A stretch of DNA of 43,840 nucleotides. It comes from a virus. The stretch lies in the IMG/VR virus record IMGVR_UViG_3300025010_000110, positions 1 through 43,840 of that record, one strand, 5' to 3'. Below are positions 1-6,547 of the stretch, in pieces (within the stretch, counting starts at the first letter, position 1; the number at the start of each line of letters is the position of its first letter). The translations under genes were made by a program, and so were the position numbers. A model generated the notes under the pieces. The model saw only the letters and a list, made by a program, of their open reading frames with translations, ran no database searches and was not told the origin of the DNA.

Positions 1-231
1 CATGGTTTTACTCTGCTATAATCTAGTTTACATATTACTTGTTATACGAATTAGTAAATGCTTATATGATAGGGACTTAGCTAGGGTGTGGGGGCCTGTG
101 GATTATGGGTGCATGGAGGAATTCTGACTCCAGATCCAGCCCTGTGACCTCAGACCCTTATGCACCTATATGCATTATTGCATAGCTTAAACCATTTTGA
201 TTGTTGCCCTTATATCTCATACTATCCTGTG

Positions 232-267
232 ACCTTGGGGCCTTAGCTTATACCTTGGGGCCTTAGC
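232..267. repeat. 16-bp tandem direct repeat
   Basis: ACCTTGGGGCCTTAGC occurs at 232-247 and again at 252-267, giving a 20-bp period. A degenerate third copy follows CCTGTGACCT near 141-162. Two helical turns of spacing would put the copies on one face of the DNA, so protein binding is possible, but this is inference. Confidence 0.7.
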
Positions 268-318
268 ATATGCAGCTCATATGTATCTACCGGAGACTAC
301 AGGTCAGTTTTCCAGGTC

Positions 319-338
319 ATATTAGCGTTTACTAATAT
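319..338. promoter_or_regulatory. Palindromic operator O1 (ATATTAG-N6-CTAATAT)
   Basis: Perfect 7-bp inverted arms separated by 6 bp. The same arms and spacing recur at 3479-3500 and 34651-34670. The right flank of O1 (ACTTATGTAGGT) also matches that of the third copy with one inserted base. It sits upstream of the first gene cluster, so it is a likely repressor or activator site for rightward early transcription. Confidence 0.6.
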
Positions 339-407
339 ACTTATGTAGGTCTGATAGATTAGATTGATTCCAATATATTAGCTAAATGATATATTTTTAT
401 ACATTTA

Positions 408-436
408 TTGTTTTGTAGGTTTTTTTTGATTATATT
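408..436 (+). promoter_or_regulatory. Candidate early promoter
   Basis: TTGTTT at 408-413, a 17-bp spacer and TATATT at 431-436. The -10 overlaps a TATATTAG half-site like those of the operator, so a bound regulator would occlude it. It would start transcription about 45 bases before the gene at 489. Based on pattern only. Confidence 0.35.
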
Positions 437-488
437 AGATATATACCCTATATGTATGTAGGATAACAACGCAAAAAGGATAGGAAAG

Positions 489-725
489 ATGAAAAAGTTT
501 ATTATTACAGAAAAAGTTTTGAGAGCTTCATGTTTTTCTCATGGACAGGGTAAAAAGATAGGTGATTTTGTGGACTTTAGAGTCTGGGCAGATACTGTCA
601 CGCCATCGGGCACTTTTACGGATCTTGACTATGATCTTTCTGGAAAGTGCCTGAAAATTGCACTTAGAAAAGGGTATATAGACAGATATAGCCGTCTTAC
701 ACACTTAGGCTGGGTACATCTATGA
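489..725 (+). CDS. Hypothetical early protein, 78 aa
   Basis: First gene of the left cluster, preceded by AAAGGATAGGAAAG at a suitable distance from the ATG. The product is small and basic with no motif I recognise; it ends in a hydrophobic HLGWVHL. Its initiation region resembles those of the next two genes (A-rich AAAAAGGA just before ATGAAA). Function unknown. Confidence 0.6.
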   Translation: MKKFIITEKVLRASCFSHGQGKKIGDFVDFRVWADTVTPSGTFTDLDYDLSGKCLKIALRKGYIDRYSRLTHLGWVHL

Positions 726-832
726 CAGCACTACAACGTTACTGATACTATAGGCAGATAGCCCGATATAAGGGCAAAAGGGCTAAAGTTAGTCCTGTTT
801 GATTAAAATTAACAAAAAAAAGGATAAGAATT

Positions 833-1018
833 ATGAAAGCACTACTAAGTATAAATAGAAAAGAAATATTAGAGATGGTTTATAGGCAGCCAGATAGAAC
901 TTTCAACCGCTTCCATGTCCGCAAAGTCGGCTATAAATGGGTTTTGGGTGTGTACCTTGATGACCCTGGTAAAGATGTGAAAATTGCTTTAGATGATTTT
1001 TATGACATGACATACTGA
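833..1018 (+). CDS. Hypothetical early protein, 61 aa
   Basis: Small protein with a strong AAAAAAAAGGA ribosome-binding site. The leader at about 800-835 is nearly the same as that of the next gene (TGATTAAA, then AACAAAAAAAAGGA). No recognised domain. Followed directly by a rho-independent terminator. Confidence 0.6.
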   Translation: MKALLSINRKEILEMVYRQPDRTFNRFHVRKVGYKWVLGVYLDDPGKDVKIALDDFYDMTY

Positions 1019-1025
1019 CACTATA

Positions 1026-1054
1026 AAAGGGGAGTCTAAACAACTTCCCTTTTT
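1026..1054 (+). terminator. Rho-independent terminator, copy 1
   Basis: GGGGAGT (1029-1035), 7-nt loop CTAAACA, ACTTCCC (1043-1049), then TTTTT. Seven base pairs with one G-U. The whole 26-bp unit, loop included, is repeated exactly at 3427-3452, so this is a duplicated or dispersed terminator module. It should partly separate 833-1018 from the sigma-like gene. Confidence 0.8.
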
Positions 1055-1106
1055 AGGTGACCGCAAAGCAGTAATTGATTAAACCAAACAAAAAAAAGGA
1101 AAGATT

Positions 1107-1607
1107 ATGAAAATTGAATACAATGATTATGAGAGACTGATTAATAATTTTTGCCGGTGTTATGCCAGCAAAACAAAAATAGAGTATGAAGACCTCAAAA
1201 GTGAAGCAAATCTCATTTTTTGCAAAGCACTGGGGACATACCGGAGTGAAAGGGCTAGCTTTTCAACCTACCTATGTATGCAGCTCACAAAACTTTCGCA
1301 TTTTTATGCCAAAGAAAAAAATCGAGGCATGGTAGATAAACACACGCGTTTTACAAAAGGCTACAAGCCCGATAGGGCTAAAAGTATTGGTTTTGCCCCG
1401 ATGCCCTATGAAGTAATACACTGTGAAGAACAAGATCAGTTTAGCAGTGATTTTGTGAAGTTGCTTAGGCCCGATGAAAGAAAACTTTTTGTATTGATCT
1501 ATCATGGTGTGGGAAGTAAACCCAAGCATTTTGGAATCAGTAAATACCATAGGACATGGAGGGGTTTACAGCAAAAATACCTACAATATAATGAGGTCAC
1601 GATATGA
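1107..1607 (+). CDS. Sigma-70 region-2-like phage transcription factor
   Basis: 166 aa. Residues about 25-75 resemble sigma-70 region 2: an acidic entry (YEDLKSEANLIF), a KALGTYRSERASFSTYL segment matching the family's KF-FSTYL pattern, and a basic helix with KEKNR. The C-terminal part (PDERKLFVLIYHG) could be a degenerate region 4 or other helix-turn-helix. Such proteins redirect host RNA polymerase to phage promoters or act as regulators. It lies in the early cluster behind a terminator, with its own strong ribosome-binding site. It is divergent, so the family call is tentative; a simple DNA-binding regulator is the alternative. Confidence 0.5.
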   Translation: MKIEYNDYERLINNFCRCYASKTKIEYEDLKSEANLIFCKALGTYRSERASFSTYLCMQLTKLSHFYAKEKNRGMVDKHTRFTKGYKPDRAKSIGFAPMPYEVIHCEEQDQFSSDFVKLLRPDERKLFVLIYHGVGSKPKHFGISKYHRTWRGLQQKYLQYNEVTI

Positions 1608-1735
1608 TTGAAGCGGACTGTCAAACAATGGTTATGATTTTTATGGTTTTGAGCCTGTTTATAATGGCCCTAGACTGTAACAAAAGCAAAACAAAAACAA
1701 AAATACACTTTTTAAATAGGAGAAAATGGTTATGA
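1604..1735 (+). CDS. Small single-span membrane protein, 43 aa
   Basis: The ATG overlaps the stop of the sigma-like gene (ATGA), and the stop overlaps the next start in the same way (ATGA at 1732-1735), which argues it is translated by coupling. The N-terminal half has a hydrophobic stretch (MVMIFMVLSLFIMAL) followed by a very lysine-rich tail, a typical N-out/C-in single-span protein. Function unknown. Confidence 0.5.
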   Translation: MIEADCQTMVMIFMVLSLFIMALDCNKSKTKTKIHFLNRRKWL

Positions 1736-2100
1736 GCACAAAGCAAAAACAGAAATTAACAGATTTGGGACTAACTGAATTTGATATACAAGTATTAAAA
1801 GTAATGAAGAAAAACATTTATGTAAAAATTACAAGTGTTTCAAAATCTGGTATGTCGAGAAAAATGCAATTTTGCACTATACATAAGGGCAAAATAGTCT
1901 GGTGCACTTACTTGATAGCTCAAGTTTTAAAAGAAAAAATGACAAAACACGATGAAATAAAAGTTGATGGTTGTGGAATGGACATGATTTTTCATGTATT
2001 AACTAATTTCAATTATGCGTTCTCAAAAATACTCACTGGAAAAACGACCGGAAATTATAGCAAATTTTGGGTAAATGCTAACAATTACGGTAGAATATGA
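1732..2100 (+). CDS. Conserved phage protein with SGMSR and GCGMDM motifs
   Basis: 122 aa from the ATG at 1732, which overlaps the previous stop and lies 9 bases after AGGAG; an in-frame ATG at 1726 is only 4 bases from it and is less likely. The pair of motifs VSKSGMSR and VDGCGMDM, spaced by about 50 residues, recurs in small proteins of many unrelated tailed phages (from memory). The role of this family is not known to me. It ends with an ATGA overlap into the next gene. Confidence 0.6.
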   Translation: MSTKQKQKLTDLGLTEFDIQVLKVMKKNIYVKITSVSKSGMSRKMQFCTIHKGKIVWCTYLIAQVLKEKMTKHDEIKVDGCGMDMIFHVLTNFNYAFSKILTGKTTGNYSKFWVNANNYGRI

Positions 2101-2366
2101 GAACTAAAACTATCATAATAAAACAAGATATTCCAAAATATTTAAAAGCCAAAAAATTGGGCTATCATTACCTTTGGTGTGGCAATGGTAGGATAGTTTT
2201 AAAAAAGCAATTCTCAATCACTGAAAAAAGAGCTCAGAGAATGTATCTGGACTTTGTAAATAATTTTCTAAGTGTAGAATGTTTTGCCAGTCACTATGAT
2301 TTGACGTTAAACCATGCAAAAAGTTTCCTTCAGGAATACCAAGCAAAAGTAGGTGCACATGTTTAA
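2097..2366 (+). CDS. Hypothetical protein, 89 aa, possible helix-turn-helix
   Basis: Starts at an ATGA overlap. Basic N-terminus; residues about 60-85 (VECFASHYDLTLNHAKSFLQEY) look like a helix-turn-helix with a short turn, so DNA binding is possible. No family recognised. Confidence 0.5.
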   Translation: MRTKTIIIKQDIPKYLKAKKLGYHYLWCGNGRIVLKKQFSITEKRAQRMYLDFVNNFLSVECFASHYDLTLNHAKSFLQEYQAKVGAHV

Positions 2367-2844
2367 TTGGCTTACACTTCCAGTACTAGATTATCAAATC
2401 AACTTGTATCAAAAGAGCCTCAAGGAAGCATGGGAAAAGCGCAACAAACTTTTACCAGTGTCAAACAGGCCTGAACTTGATGAAAATCTTATGATGTCAG
2501 TCTCAAGCAAACCAGAGACTTTTGAACTACCTTTGCATTGCTTGAAAGACCTGAAAAAATACAGTGTTAACTTCACATGGACTCAATATCAAACCGATAG
2601 AGAGCAAGAAAGCAAATACAATGGTATCAAATCAGAAGTTATCCGAATTGAAACTGTAGGTATAGGGCTAAATTCAAATCAATTTGTAAGATGGTTGAAA
2701 CCTGAATTTTATCGGTTTGAGGCCAACTACAGCGACAAAGGTAAACAGATAGCAGATAGTCTAAATCTTATTTGCAGTCTGGACAGTACCAGTTTTAAAA
2801 TGACCCAATGTTTTACACTAACAAAAAAGGATAGGAAAAAATGA
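2359..2844 (+). CDS. Hypothetical protein, 161 aa
   Basis: The ATG at 2359 is preferred; an upstream GTG at 2353 is in frame. Overlaps the previous gene by 8 bases and the next by 4. Mixed alpha/beta composition with no motif I can name. Part of the coupled early run 1604-3385. Confidence 0.55.
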   Translation: MFNWLTLPVLDYQINLYQKSLKEAWEKRNKLLPVSNRPELDENLMMSVSSKPETFELPLHCLKDLKKYSVNFTWTQYQTDREQESKYNGIKSEVIRIETVGIGLNSNQFVRWLKPEFYRFEANYSDKGKQIADSLNLICSLDSTSFKMTQCFTLTKKDRKK

Positions 2845-3191
2845 ATTACACAAATGAATACAGCAGTCGAAAAAACTATATGGCCAAAATGGACAAAGAG
2901 AGAAAGGATATACAGTTTCCCTGTTATCTGGAAAGGTTATTCCAGATTGCAAAACTTCATAAAAATTTTGATGAGGTATGTAGCCTTTTGGAAAAGCACT
3001 ACAAAAAAATAGCAGATTGTGACCTGTTTAGAAGTTGGTACCACAAAGATAAAAATACCATTGAGAAGATTTTCAGCGCAGAAGCTAAAGGGCTTTTTAA
3101 TAGCGATTCAATGTTTATTGAGAGTGCTTTGGATATTTATGGACCCAAAAAATTAATACAGGGTTTAAAAGAAAAGGCGGGTATAGTATGA
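2841..3191 (+). CDS. Hypothetical protein, 116 aa
   Basis: Preceded by AAAAAAGGATAGGAAAAA, the same style of ribosome-binding site as the gene at 489. Predicted mostly helical, rich in Lys and aromatic residues. ATGA overlaps at both ends support translational coupling. Function unknown. Confidence 0.55.
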   Translation: MNYTNEYSSRKNYMAKMDKERKDIQFPCYLERLFQIAKLHKNFDEVCSLLEKHYKKIADCDLFRSWYHKDKNTIEKIFSAEAKGLFNSDSMFIESALDIYGPKKLIQGLKEKAGIV

Positions 3192-3385
3192 TTTATTCAG
3201 TAATAGTAGATCCAAGAAAAATAAAAGCTGATTTTAAAAACAAAATTAGCCTAAAAGACATAAACCTTTTTTTGCAGTGTAAGAAAAAAGGTGATTACAC
3301 TGAAGTGTACAAAACCAAACTGTACAGGGTTAAAAGTTCCCTGTATTGTCAATTAGTAGATTATACAGTGGGTATTACGCTATGA
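3188..3385 (+). CDS. Hypothetical protein, 65 aa
   Basis: Last gene of the early cluster, coupled by ATGA to the gene before it. Basic, beta-rich. The second copy of the 26-bp terminator follows at 3427. No family recognised. Confidence 0.5.
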   Translation: MIYSVIVDPRKIKADFKNKISLKDINLFLQCKKKGDYTEVYKTKLYRVKSSLYCQLVDYTVGITL

Positions 3386-3426
3386 ATAATATAAAGCCCT
3401 AGGATATACATTACCAAGATTGTTAG

Positions 3427-3453
3427 GGGGAGTCTAAACAACTTCCCTTTTTT
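3427..3453 (+). terminator. Rho-independent terminator, copy 2
   Basis: GGGGAGT (3427-3433), loop CTAAACA, ACTTCCC (3441-3447), then a T run. It is identical over 26 bp to the terminator at 1029-1054. It closes the early cluster. Confidence 0.8.
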
Positions 3454-3478
3454 GTGCCCAAAATTTTGAAACCGAATG

Positions 3479-3500
3479 TATATTAGTAATATCTAATATA
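3479..3500. promoter_or_regulatory. Palindromic operator O2 (TATATTAG-N6-CTAATATA)
   Basis: Perfect 8-bp arms with a 6-bp spacer, ending 11 bases before the GTG of the winged-helix gene at 3512. Arm sequence and spacing match O1 (319-338) and O3 (34651-34670). The position directly before a DNA-binding protein gene suggests that protein may control itself through this site (inference). Confidence 0.65.
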
Positions 3501-3511
3501 GATTTAACAAG

Positions 3512-4294
3512 GTGTCAGAATTGAAATTATCAAAACAAGAAAAAGAGATTTGGGAACTGGTGAAGTCCAGAAAACAGGAATTTCACACCGTAGAACTGGC
3601 CAGGCAATTTGGCAAACCATCTAATTGGGCCAGTCAAAAGCTACAGAACCTAGTGAATAAAAATTTTTTATTGAAGCCAGGGCCAGGCAAGTGGAAAGTA
3701 ATTCAGAAACAAAGAAAAGGAAACTTTCTACATATCCAGGGAAAAGCAATCAGCAAAGAACAAGTTTTAGAAGTAAGTTTCCGATGTAGTGACCTGGACT
3801 TTTACAAATCTGGCCTGGATATGGATGAGTTTATAAACCATGAGATCTTTGGATTAAGATGCAGAAGTGATGAAAGACAACAGGCTTTTTATGAAAAATG
3901 GCTACTAAATAAGAACTATTCTGAGATAACAATTCAGAAAGCCAGGGTCAGGTATCAAATTTTATTTTTGAAATTTCTGAAAATAGGCTTCCCGGTGAGT
4001 TTTGATTCCTGGCTGAAACCTGATGGAAAAATTTATTTTAATGAATCCGTTGAAGTAGATCAGATTTTCCTGGAGCACGACCTGCATAAGATAGCCAGGG
4101 CTTTTCCATTTCTAGGGCTTCAGGTCAACTTTGAACCCATGACTGGGGAAAGTATAACCTATTTCATGGATAAGGGCTTGGTAAGCTCCCCTAGGGATTT
4201 GGTGTATGTGCCCGATGAAAGACCAAAAGAGTCCAAAACAACCCTTACCCAGAGAGATATTTCTGTATATTTGAAGAAATTTTGTAAAAAGTGA
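3512..4294 (+). CDS. Winged-helix DNA-binding protein, 260 aa
   Basis: GTG start (MSELKLSKQEK) just behind operator O2. Residues about 5-65 read as a winged helix: KEIWELVKS, a HTVELARQFGKPSNWASQKL helix-turn-helix, then LVNKNFLLKPGPGKWKV as the wing. The remaining about 195 residues have no domain I recognise. It follows a terminator and precedes a promoter and terminator, so it is probably a separate unit. It is the best candidate in the window to bind the TATATTAG operator, or it may be a packaging or replication accessory factor. The specific role is unknown. Confidence 0.6.
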   Translation: MSELKLSKQEKEIWELVKSRKQEFHTVELARQFGKPSNWASQKLQNLVNKNFLLKPGPGKWKVIQKQRKGNFLHIQGKAISKEQVLEVSFRCSDLDFYKSGLDMDEFINHEIFGLRCRSDERQQAFYEKWLLNKNYSEITIQKARVRYQILFLKFLKIGFPVSFDSWLKPDGKIYFNESVEVDQIFLEHDLHKIARAFPFLGLQVNFEPMTGESITYFMDKGLVSSPRDLVYVPDERPKESKTTLTQRDISVYLKKFCKK

Positions 4295-4311
4295 GAAAAA
4301 AATTGTATAAT
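4282..4311 (+). promoter_or_regulatory. Sigma-70-type promoter before the TerS-like gene
   Basis: TTGTAA (4282-4287), 18-bp spacer with an A tract, extended -10 TGTATAAT (4304-4311). The same TGTATAAT box recurs at 6245 and 6427. It fires into a terminator at 4338-4372, so it should yield a leader RNA of about 55 nt unless read-through occurs. Confidence 0.6.
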
Positions 4312-4337
4312 AATAGAGTATTCATATTCATTCCTCA

Positions 4338-4372
4338 AAGAGTCCAGACAAAAATTCGTTTGGACTTTTTGT
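4338..4372 (+). terminator. Terminator or attenuator
   Basis: AGTCCA (4341-4346) pairs with TGGACT (4361-4366), extended by flanking A and T runs, then TTTTTGTTTTT. It lies between the promoter at 4282-4311 and the gene at 4406, so it either ends the winged-helix transcript or attenuates the TerS-like operon. Confidence 0.7.
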
Positions 4373-4405
4373 TTTTGATCCCAAAGTATATTTCTCAGGA
4401 GAGTT

Positions 4406-5014
4406 ATGGCTATTGAAAAGCTGCCAACTGTAAGTGCGTGTAGAAAATTAGTTGGTGATGAGTATGCACAGTTTGAGAACATGGAAGGCAGACTGATGCA
4501 GTTTGTCATCAGCTATGCACTCCAGGACTTCAGCGGTGAGTTCGATTTATGTAAGAGGCTTTACCCGGAGAATGACAACGACTCAAACTATGAGTTCAGC
4601 AGAACCATTCTAAGTGACCGGAAAGTTTTGGATCTGATGAAGGTTGTGGTTCTCAAGCTAATTGAGCAGAGGAAAAGTGTACTGGAGGCCAAGATTGTGA
4701 ACATGCTCTATGCCCAGGCTTTCTACGACCCCAAGCACTTGATCAATGCTGAGGGACAACCAGCATTTGAGAAGATGGAAGACCTGGCTCCAGAACTTAG
4801 GTGCTGTATTGAGCGCATCGAGACCAAGTTCTTTGGAAAAAACTGTGAGGAGAAAATAAGTACAGTAATCCTATGTGACAGGCACAAGGCCCTGGACAAA
4901 TTGGGCAAGTACCTGGCTATGTTCACCCCAGAGGGCAAAGACATGGGACCGAAGATCATCAACAACGAAATCAACATGAACCTCAGAAATGTACTAATAA
5001 ATGCGAACAAATAG
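4406..5014 (+). CDS. Terminase small subunit-like protein
   Basis: 202 aa; ATG preceded by CAGGAGAGTT. The C-terminal half has the layout I know from phage small terminases: MLYAQAFYDPKHLINAEG (the family's AFADPRDLFDEDG pattern), an acidic PELRCCIERIETK strand pair, and DRHKALDKLGKYLAMF (the family's D-LKALELLGKHLGLF helix). These proteins form a ring that recognises viral DNA and hands it to the large terminase. No large subunit is in this window, and the gene is followed instead by a glycoside hydrolase. The family call is by motif pattern only. The start of the next gene is 8 bases downstream. Confidence 0.6.
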   Translation: MAIEKLPTVSACRKLVGDEYAQFENMEGRLMQFVISYALQDFSGEFDLCKRLYPENDNDSNYEFSRTILSDRKVLDLMKVVVLKLIEQRKSVLEAKIVNMLYAQAFYDPKHLINAEGQPAFEKMEDLAPELRCCIERIETKFFGKNCEEKISTVILCDRHKALDKLGKYLAMFTPEGKDMGPKIINNEINMNLRNVLINANK

Positions 5015-5021
5015 GAGATCT

Positions 5022-6215
5022 ATGAAACCTGTACTGATTCTTTTACTGGCTGTTTTTTCCTGGAGCATGGACTCCCGGTACTATCTCTATGGTGAAATAA
5101 GCACTGATCCTTTTTTGAAAGTTTGCCCGGAGAACCCCAGTCTTTCCAAGAACCCAGTGTTCCCTTATAGGATTGGGTACATACCCGAGAACTTTGACAG
5201 CAATCTGGACTACATAACTATTGGTGCTTTGGATGAGTTCAACAGTGGAGTGTTCAAGGGCAAGGACATGAAATACATCCTGGAGAACTTCTATACCATG
5301 GACACAAGTGCCAAGGCAGCAGTACTACAGGCTCAGATGGCAGACCAGGCCCCCAGACTGCAAAAGTATATGGATCTGTACTTCAAGACTTTCCCAGATA
5401 GAAATTTTTATGTAGAAATAGCAAATGAGCCCAATGTCTATCCCTCAATGAGTCCAGAACTCTATGCCAGATATTATGTAAACTGGATGAAGCAAATTCA
5501 AGGTATGAGTTTCCCCAGGGGTCAGGTGAAGCTGCTCATGGCGGGGCTGTGGAACTTCGAGGGACTGCCAAAAGCACTACTGGGTACAATCAGGGCCGGA
5601 CAAAAGGTCTATGAATTAAAAAATCCCAAGTTTGATCCCATAATTCTCAATACAGAGAAATACTACACCAGAGTCTTTGCAGAAATGAGAAAACTAGGCT
5701 TTGAGCCCAAGAATATAATTGACATTGGAAACCTGCACTGGTACCCCTATGTGGATGTAGGCAGTGACTTTTCCAGGAAGCAGCACGAGGCATGGATAAA
5801 TTCCATGATTGACCTGGTTTCTCAAAACTCCGGGACTGGGAAAGTGTGGATCACCGAGGTTGGGAATGTGAACCCTAATATGAGTGATCTCCAAGTAGCC
5901 TGGTTCCTCAAAGATTTTGTTTTTGAAATATGGCAAACAAGAAAAGTTGTGGAACGCTGGTACTACTTCAAGAACACCGGGGAAGATGACAAGCTGAATG
6001 GTAGGACCTCTGTATTGGGCCTGAAAGCCCCTCTGCAAGGACTTACCCAAGATGGCAATGTAAGAGCACTGGGCAGACAATACCTTGCCCTGGCCTCTGG
6101 GGAGCCTTGTGGTGAGGCTGTGCAGGCACCTTTCGACTGGAAGATTGGTCTGCTTGTTGGTGTGGGTTTAGTGCTTGCAGGTCTGGCTTTTCTCTGGCTT
6201 CCTTTCCAGATCTGA
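5022..6215 (+). CDS. Exported, membrane-anchored clan GH-A glycoside hydrolase
   Basis: 397 aa from the ATG after GGAGATCT. Residues 1-17 are a signal-peptide-like hydrophobic stretch (MKPVLILLLAVFSWS). The body reads as a TIM-barrel hydrolase: the acid/base motif ANEPN (Glu about 136) and nucleophile motif WITEVG (Glu about 279) at the spacing expected for strands 4 and 7 of clan GH-A, with NLHWYPY between. The C-terminus (about 373-397, WKIGLLVGVGLVLAGLAFLW) is a membrane span with a tiny tail. The enzyme would therefore be secreted and held in a membrane, which is unusual for a virion depolymerase. Possible roles are remodelling of host surface glycans during infection, exclusion of other phages, or aid in lysis. 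Substrate and exact GH family are not determinable here. Confidence 0.6.
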   Translation: MKPVLILLLAVFSWSMDSRYYLYGEISTDPFLKVCPENPSLSKNPVFPYRIGYIPENFDSNLDYITIGALDEFNSGVFKGKDMKYILENFYTMDTSAKAAVLQAQMADQAPRLQKYMDLYFKTFPDRNFYVEIANEPNVYPSMSPELYARYYVNWMKQIQGMSFPRGQVKLLMAGLWNFEGLPKALLGTIRAGQKVYELKNPKFDPIILNTEKYYTRVFAEMRKLGFEPKNIIDIGNLHWYPYVDVGSDFSRKQHEAWINSMIDLVSQNSGTGKVWITEVGNVNPNMSDLQVAWFLKDFVFEIWQTRKVVERWYYFKNTGEDDKLNGRTSVLGLKAPLQGLTQDGNVRALGRQYLALASGEPCGEAVQAPFDWKIGLLVGVGLVLAGLAFLWLPFQI

Positions 6216-6223
6216 AAATAATT

Positions 6224-6252
6224 TTGCAATCCGAGCAGAAAAAATGTATAAT
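6224..6252 (+). promoter_or_regulatory. Strong sigma-70-type promoter (P2)
   Basis: TTGCAA (6224-6229), 17-bp spacer, extended -10 TGTATAAT (6245-6252). Start expected near 6259. No gene follows before the terminator at 6367-6405, so it should drive a small RNA. Around the -10 it is nearly the same as P3 at 6405-6434. Confidence 0.7.
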
Positions 6253-6257
6253 AAAAG

Positions 6258-6405
6258 AGAACACATACTCTTTTTAGAGCACAATGCTGTATCGGAGAAG
6301 TAACTTAGCTTGGAGACATTGTATGAAATAGTAACTTAGGCTTAAATACAAAACTTATAAATATACAAAGGCTATTCCACAAAATTAAGGAATGGCCTTT
6401 TTATT
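6258..6405 (+). ncRNA. Candidate phage small RNA, about 145 nt
   Basis: Bounded by promoter P2 and a strong terminator, with no open frame of note. Internal structure: AAAAGAG (6253-6259) can pair with CTCTTTT (6268-6274); ACAATG (6281-6286) pairs with CATTGT (6317-6322); and the decamer AGTAACTTAG occurs twice (6299-6308 and 6330-6339). The repeated, partly looped decamer could be a base-pairing seed or a protein-binding site. Not similar to an RNA family I can name. Confidence 0.5.
6367..6405 (+). terminator. Rho-independent terminator of the small RNA
   Basis: AAAGGCTATTCC (6367-6378) pairs over 12 bp, including one G-U, with GGAATGGCCTTT (6389-6400). The loop is 10 nt, followed by TTTATTT. 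Confidence 0.85.
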
Positions 6406-6434
6406 TGCTGATTGTATCAAATAAAATGTATAAT
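6405..6434 (+). promoter_or_regulatory. Sigma-70-type promoter (P3)
   Basis: TTGCTG (6405-6410), 18-bp spacer, TGTATAAT (6427-6434), with AATAAAA before and AAAAGA after the -10, as in P2. It would transcribe the tRNA-like element at 6445 and the genes from 6548 on. Confidence 0.6.
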
Positions 6435-6444
6435 AAAAGAACAT

Positions 6445-6526
6445 CGCAGGGTAGAGTAATTGGTAACTCACTTTGTTTATCATTGAGCAAAGGAAATCTG
6501 TGTGGGTTCAAATCCCATCCCTACTA
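6445..6526 (+). tRNA. Divergent tRNA or tRNA-like element
   Basis: The cloverleaf parts can be laid out. The 5' acceptor strand CGCAGGG (6445-6451) pairs with CCCTACT (6519-6525), 5 of 7 pairs. T8-A9 follow, then the D stem GAGT/ACTC with loop AATTGGTA. The anticodon stem is CTTTG/CAAAG. The T arm is GTGGG-TTCAAAT-CCCAT, a canonical T loop. It is odd in that the anticodon loop is 12 nt (6476-6487) instead of 7, two acceptor pairs mismatch, and CCA is not encoded. A decoy or repair substrate, a pseudo-tRNA, or a leader mimic are all possible. The amino acid cannot be assigned. Confidence 0.45.
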
Positions 6527-6547
6527 TACACAAAAAGGAGAATAGGT

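Larger units (their letters stand above)
1..488. promoter_or_regulatory. Non-coding early leader / control region
   Basis: No credible gene lies in these 488 bases. What is visible: an extended -10 (TGCTATAAT, TATAAT at 17-22) at the left edge; the decamer CCTGTGACCT at 141-150 and 226-235; a 16-bp direct repeat (ACCTTGGGGCCTTAGC) at 232-247 and 252-267; a palindromic operator at 319-338; further TATATTAG half-sites at 374-381 and 431-438; and a promoter-like TTGTTT-N17-TATATT at 408-436. The features suggest a regulated rightward early promoter region. An origin or packaging role cannot be excluded. Confidence 0.5.

Noticed and set aside
1272-1550. Antisense open frame over the sigma-like gene
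   Set aside because: It lies fully inside a better supported gene on the other strand, has no ribosome-binding site and no domain pattern. Similar antisense frames elsewhere in the window were dropped for the same reason.
6473-6547. Upstream extension of the coiled-coil gene
   Set aside because: It would translate the anticodon and T arms of the tRNA-like element; a clear AAGGAG precedes the ATG at 6548.
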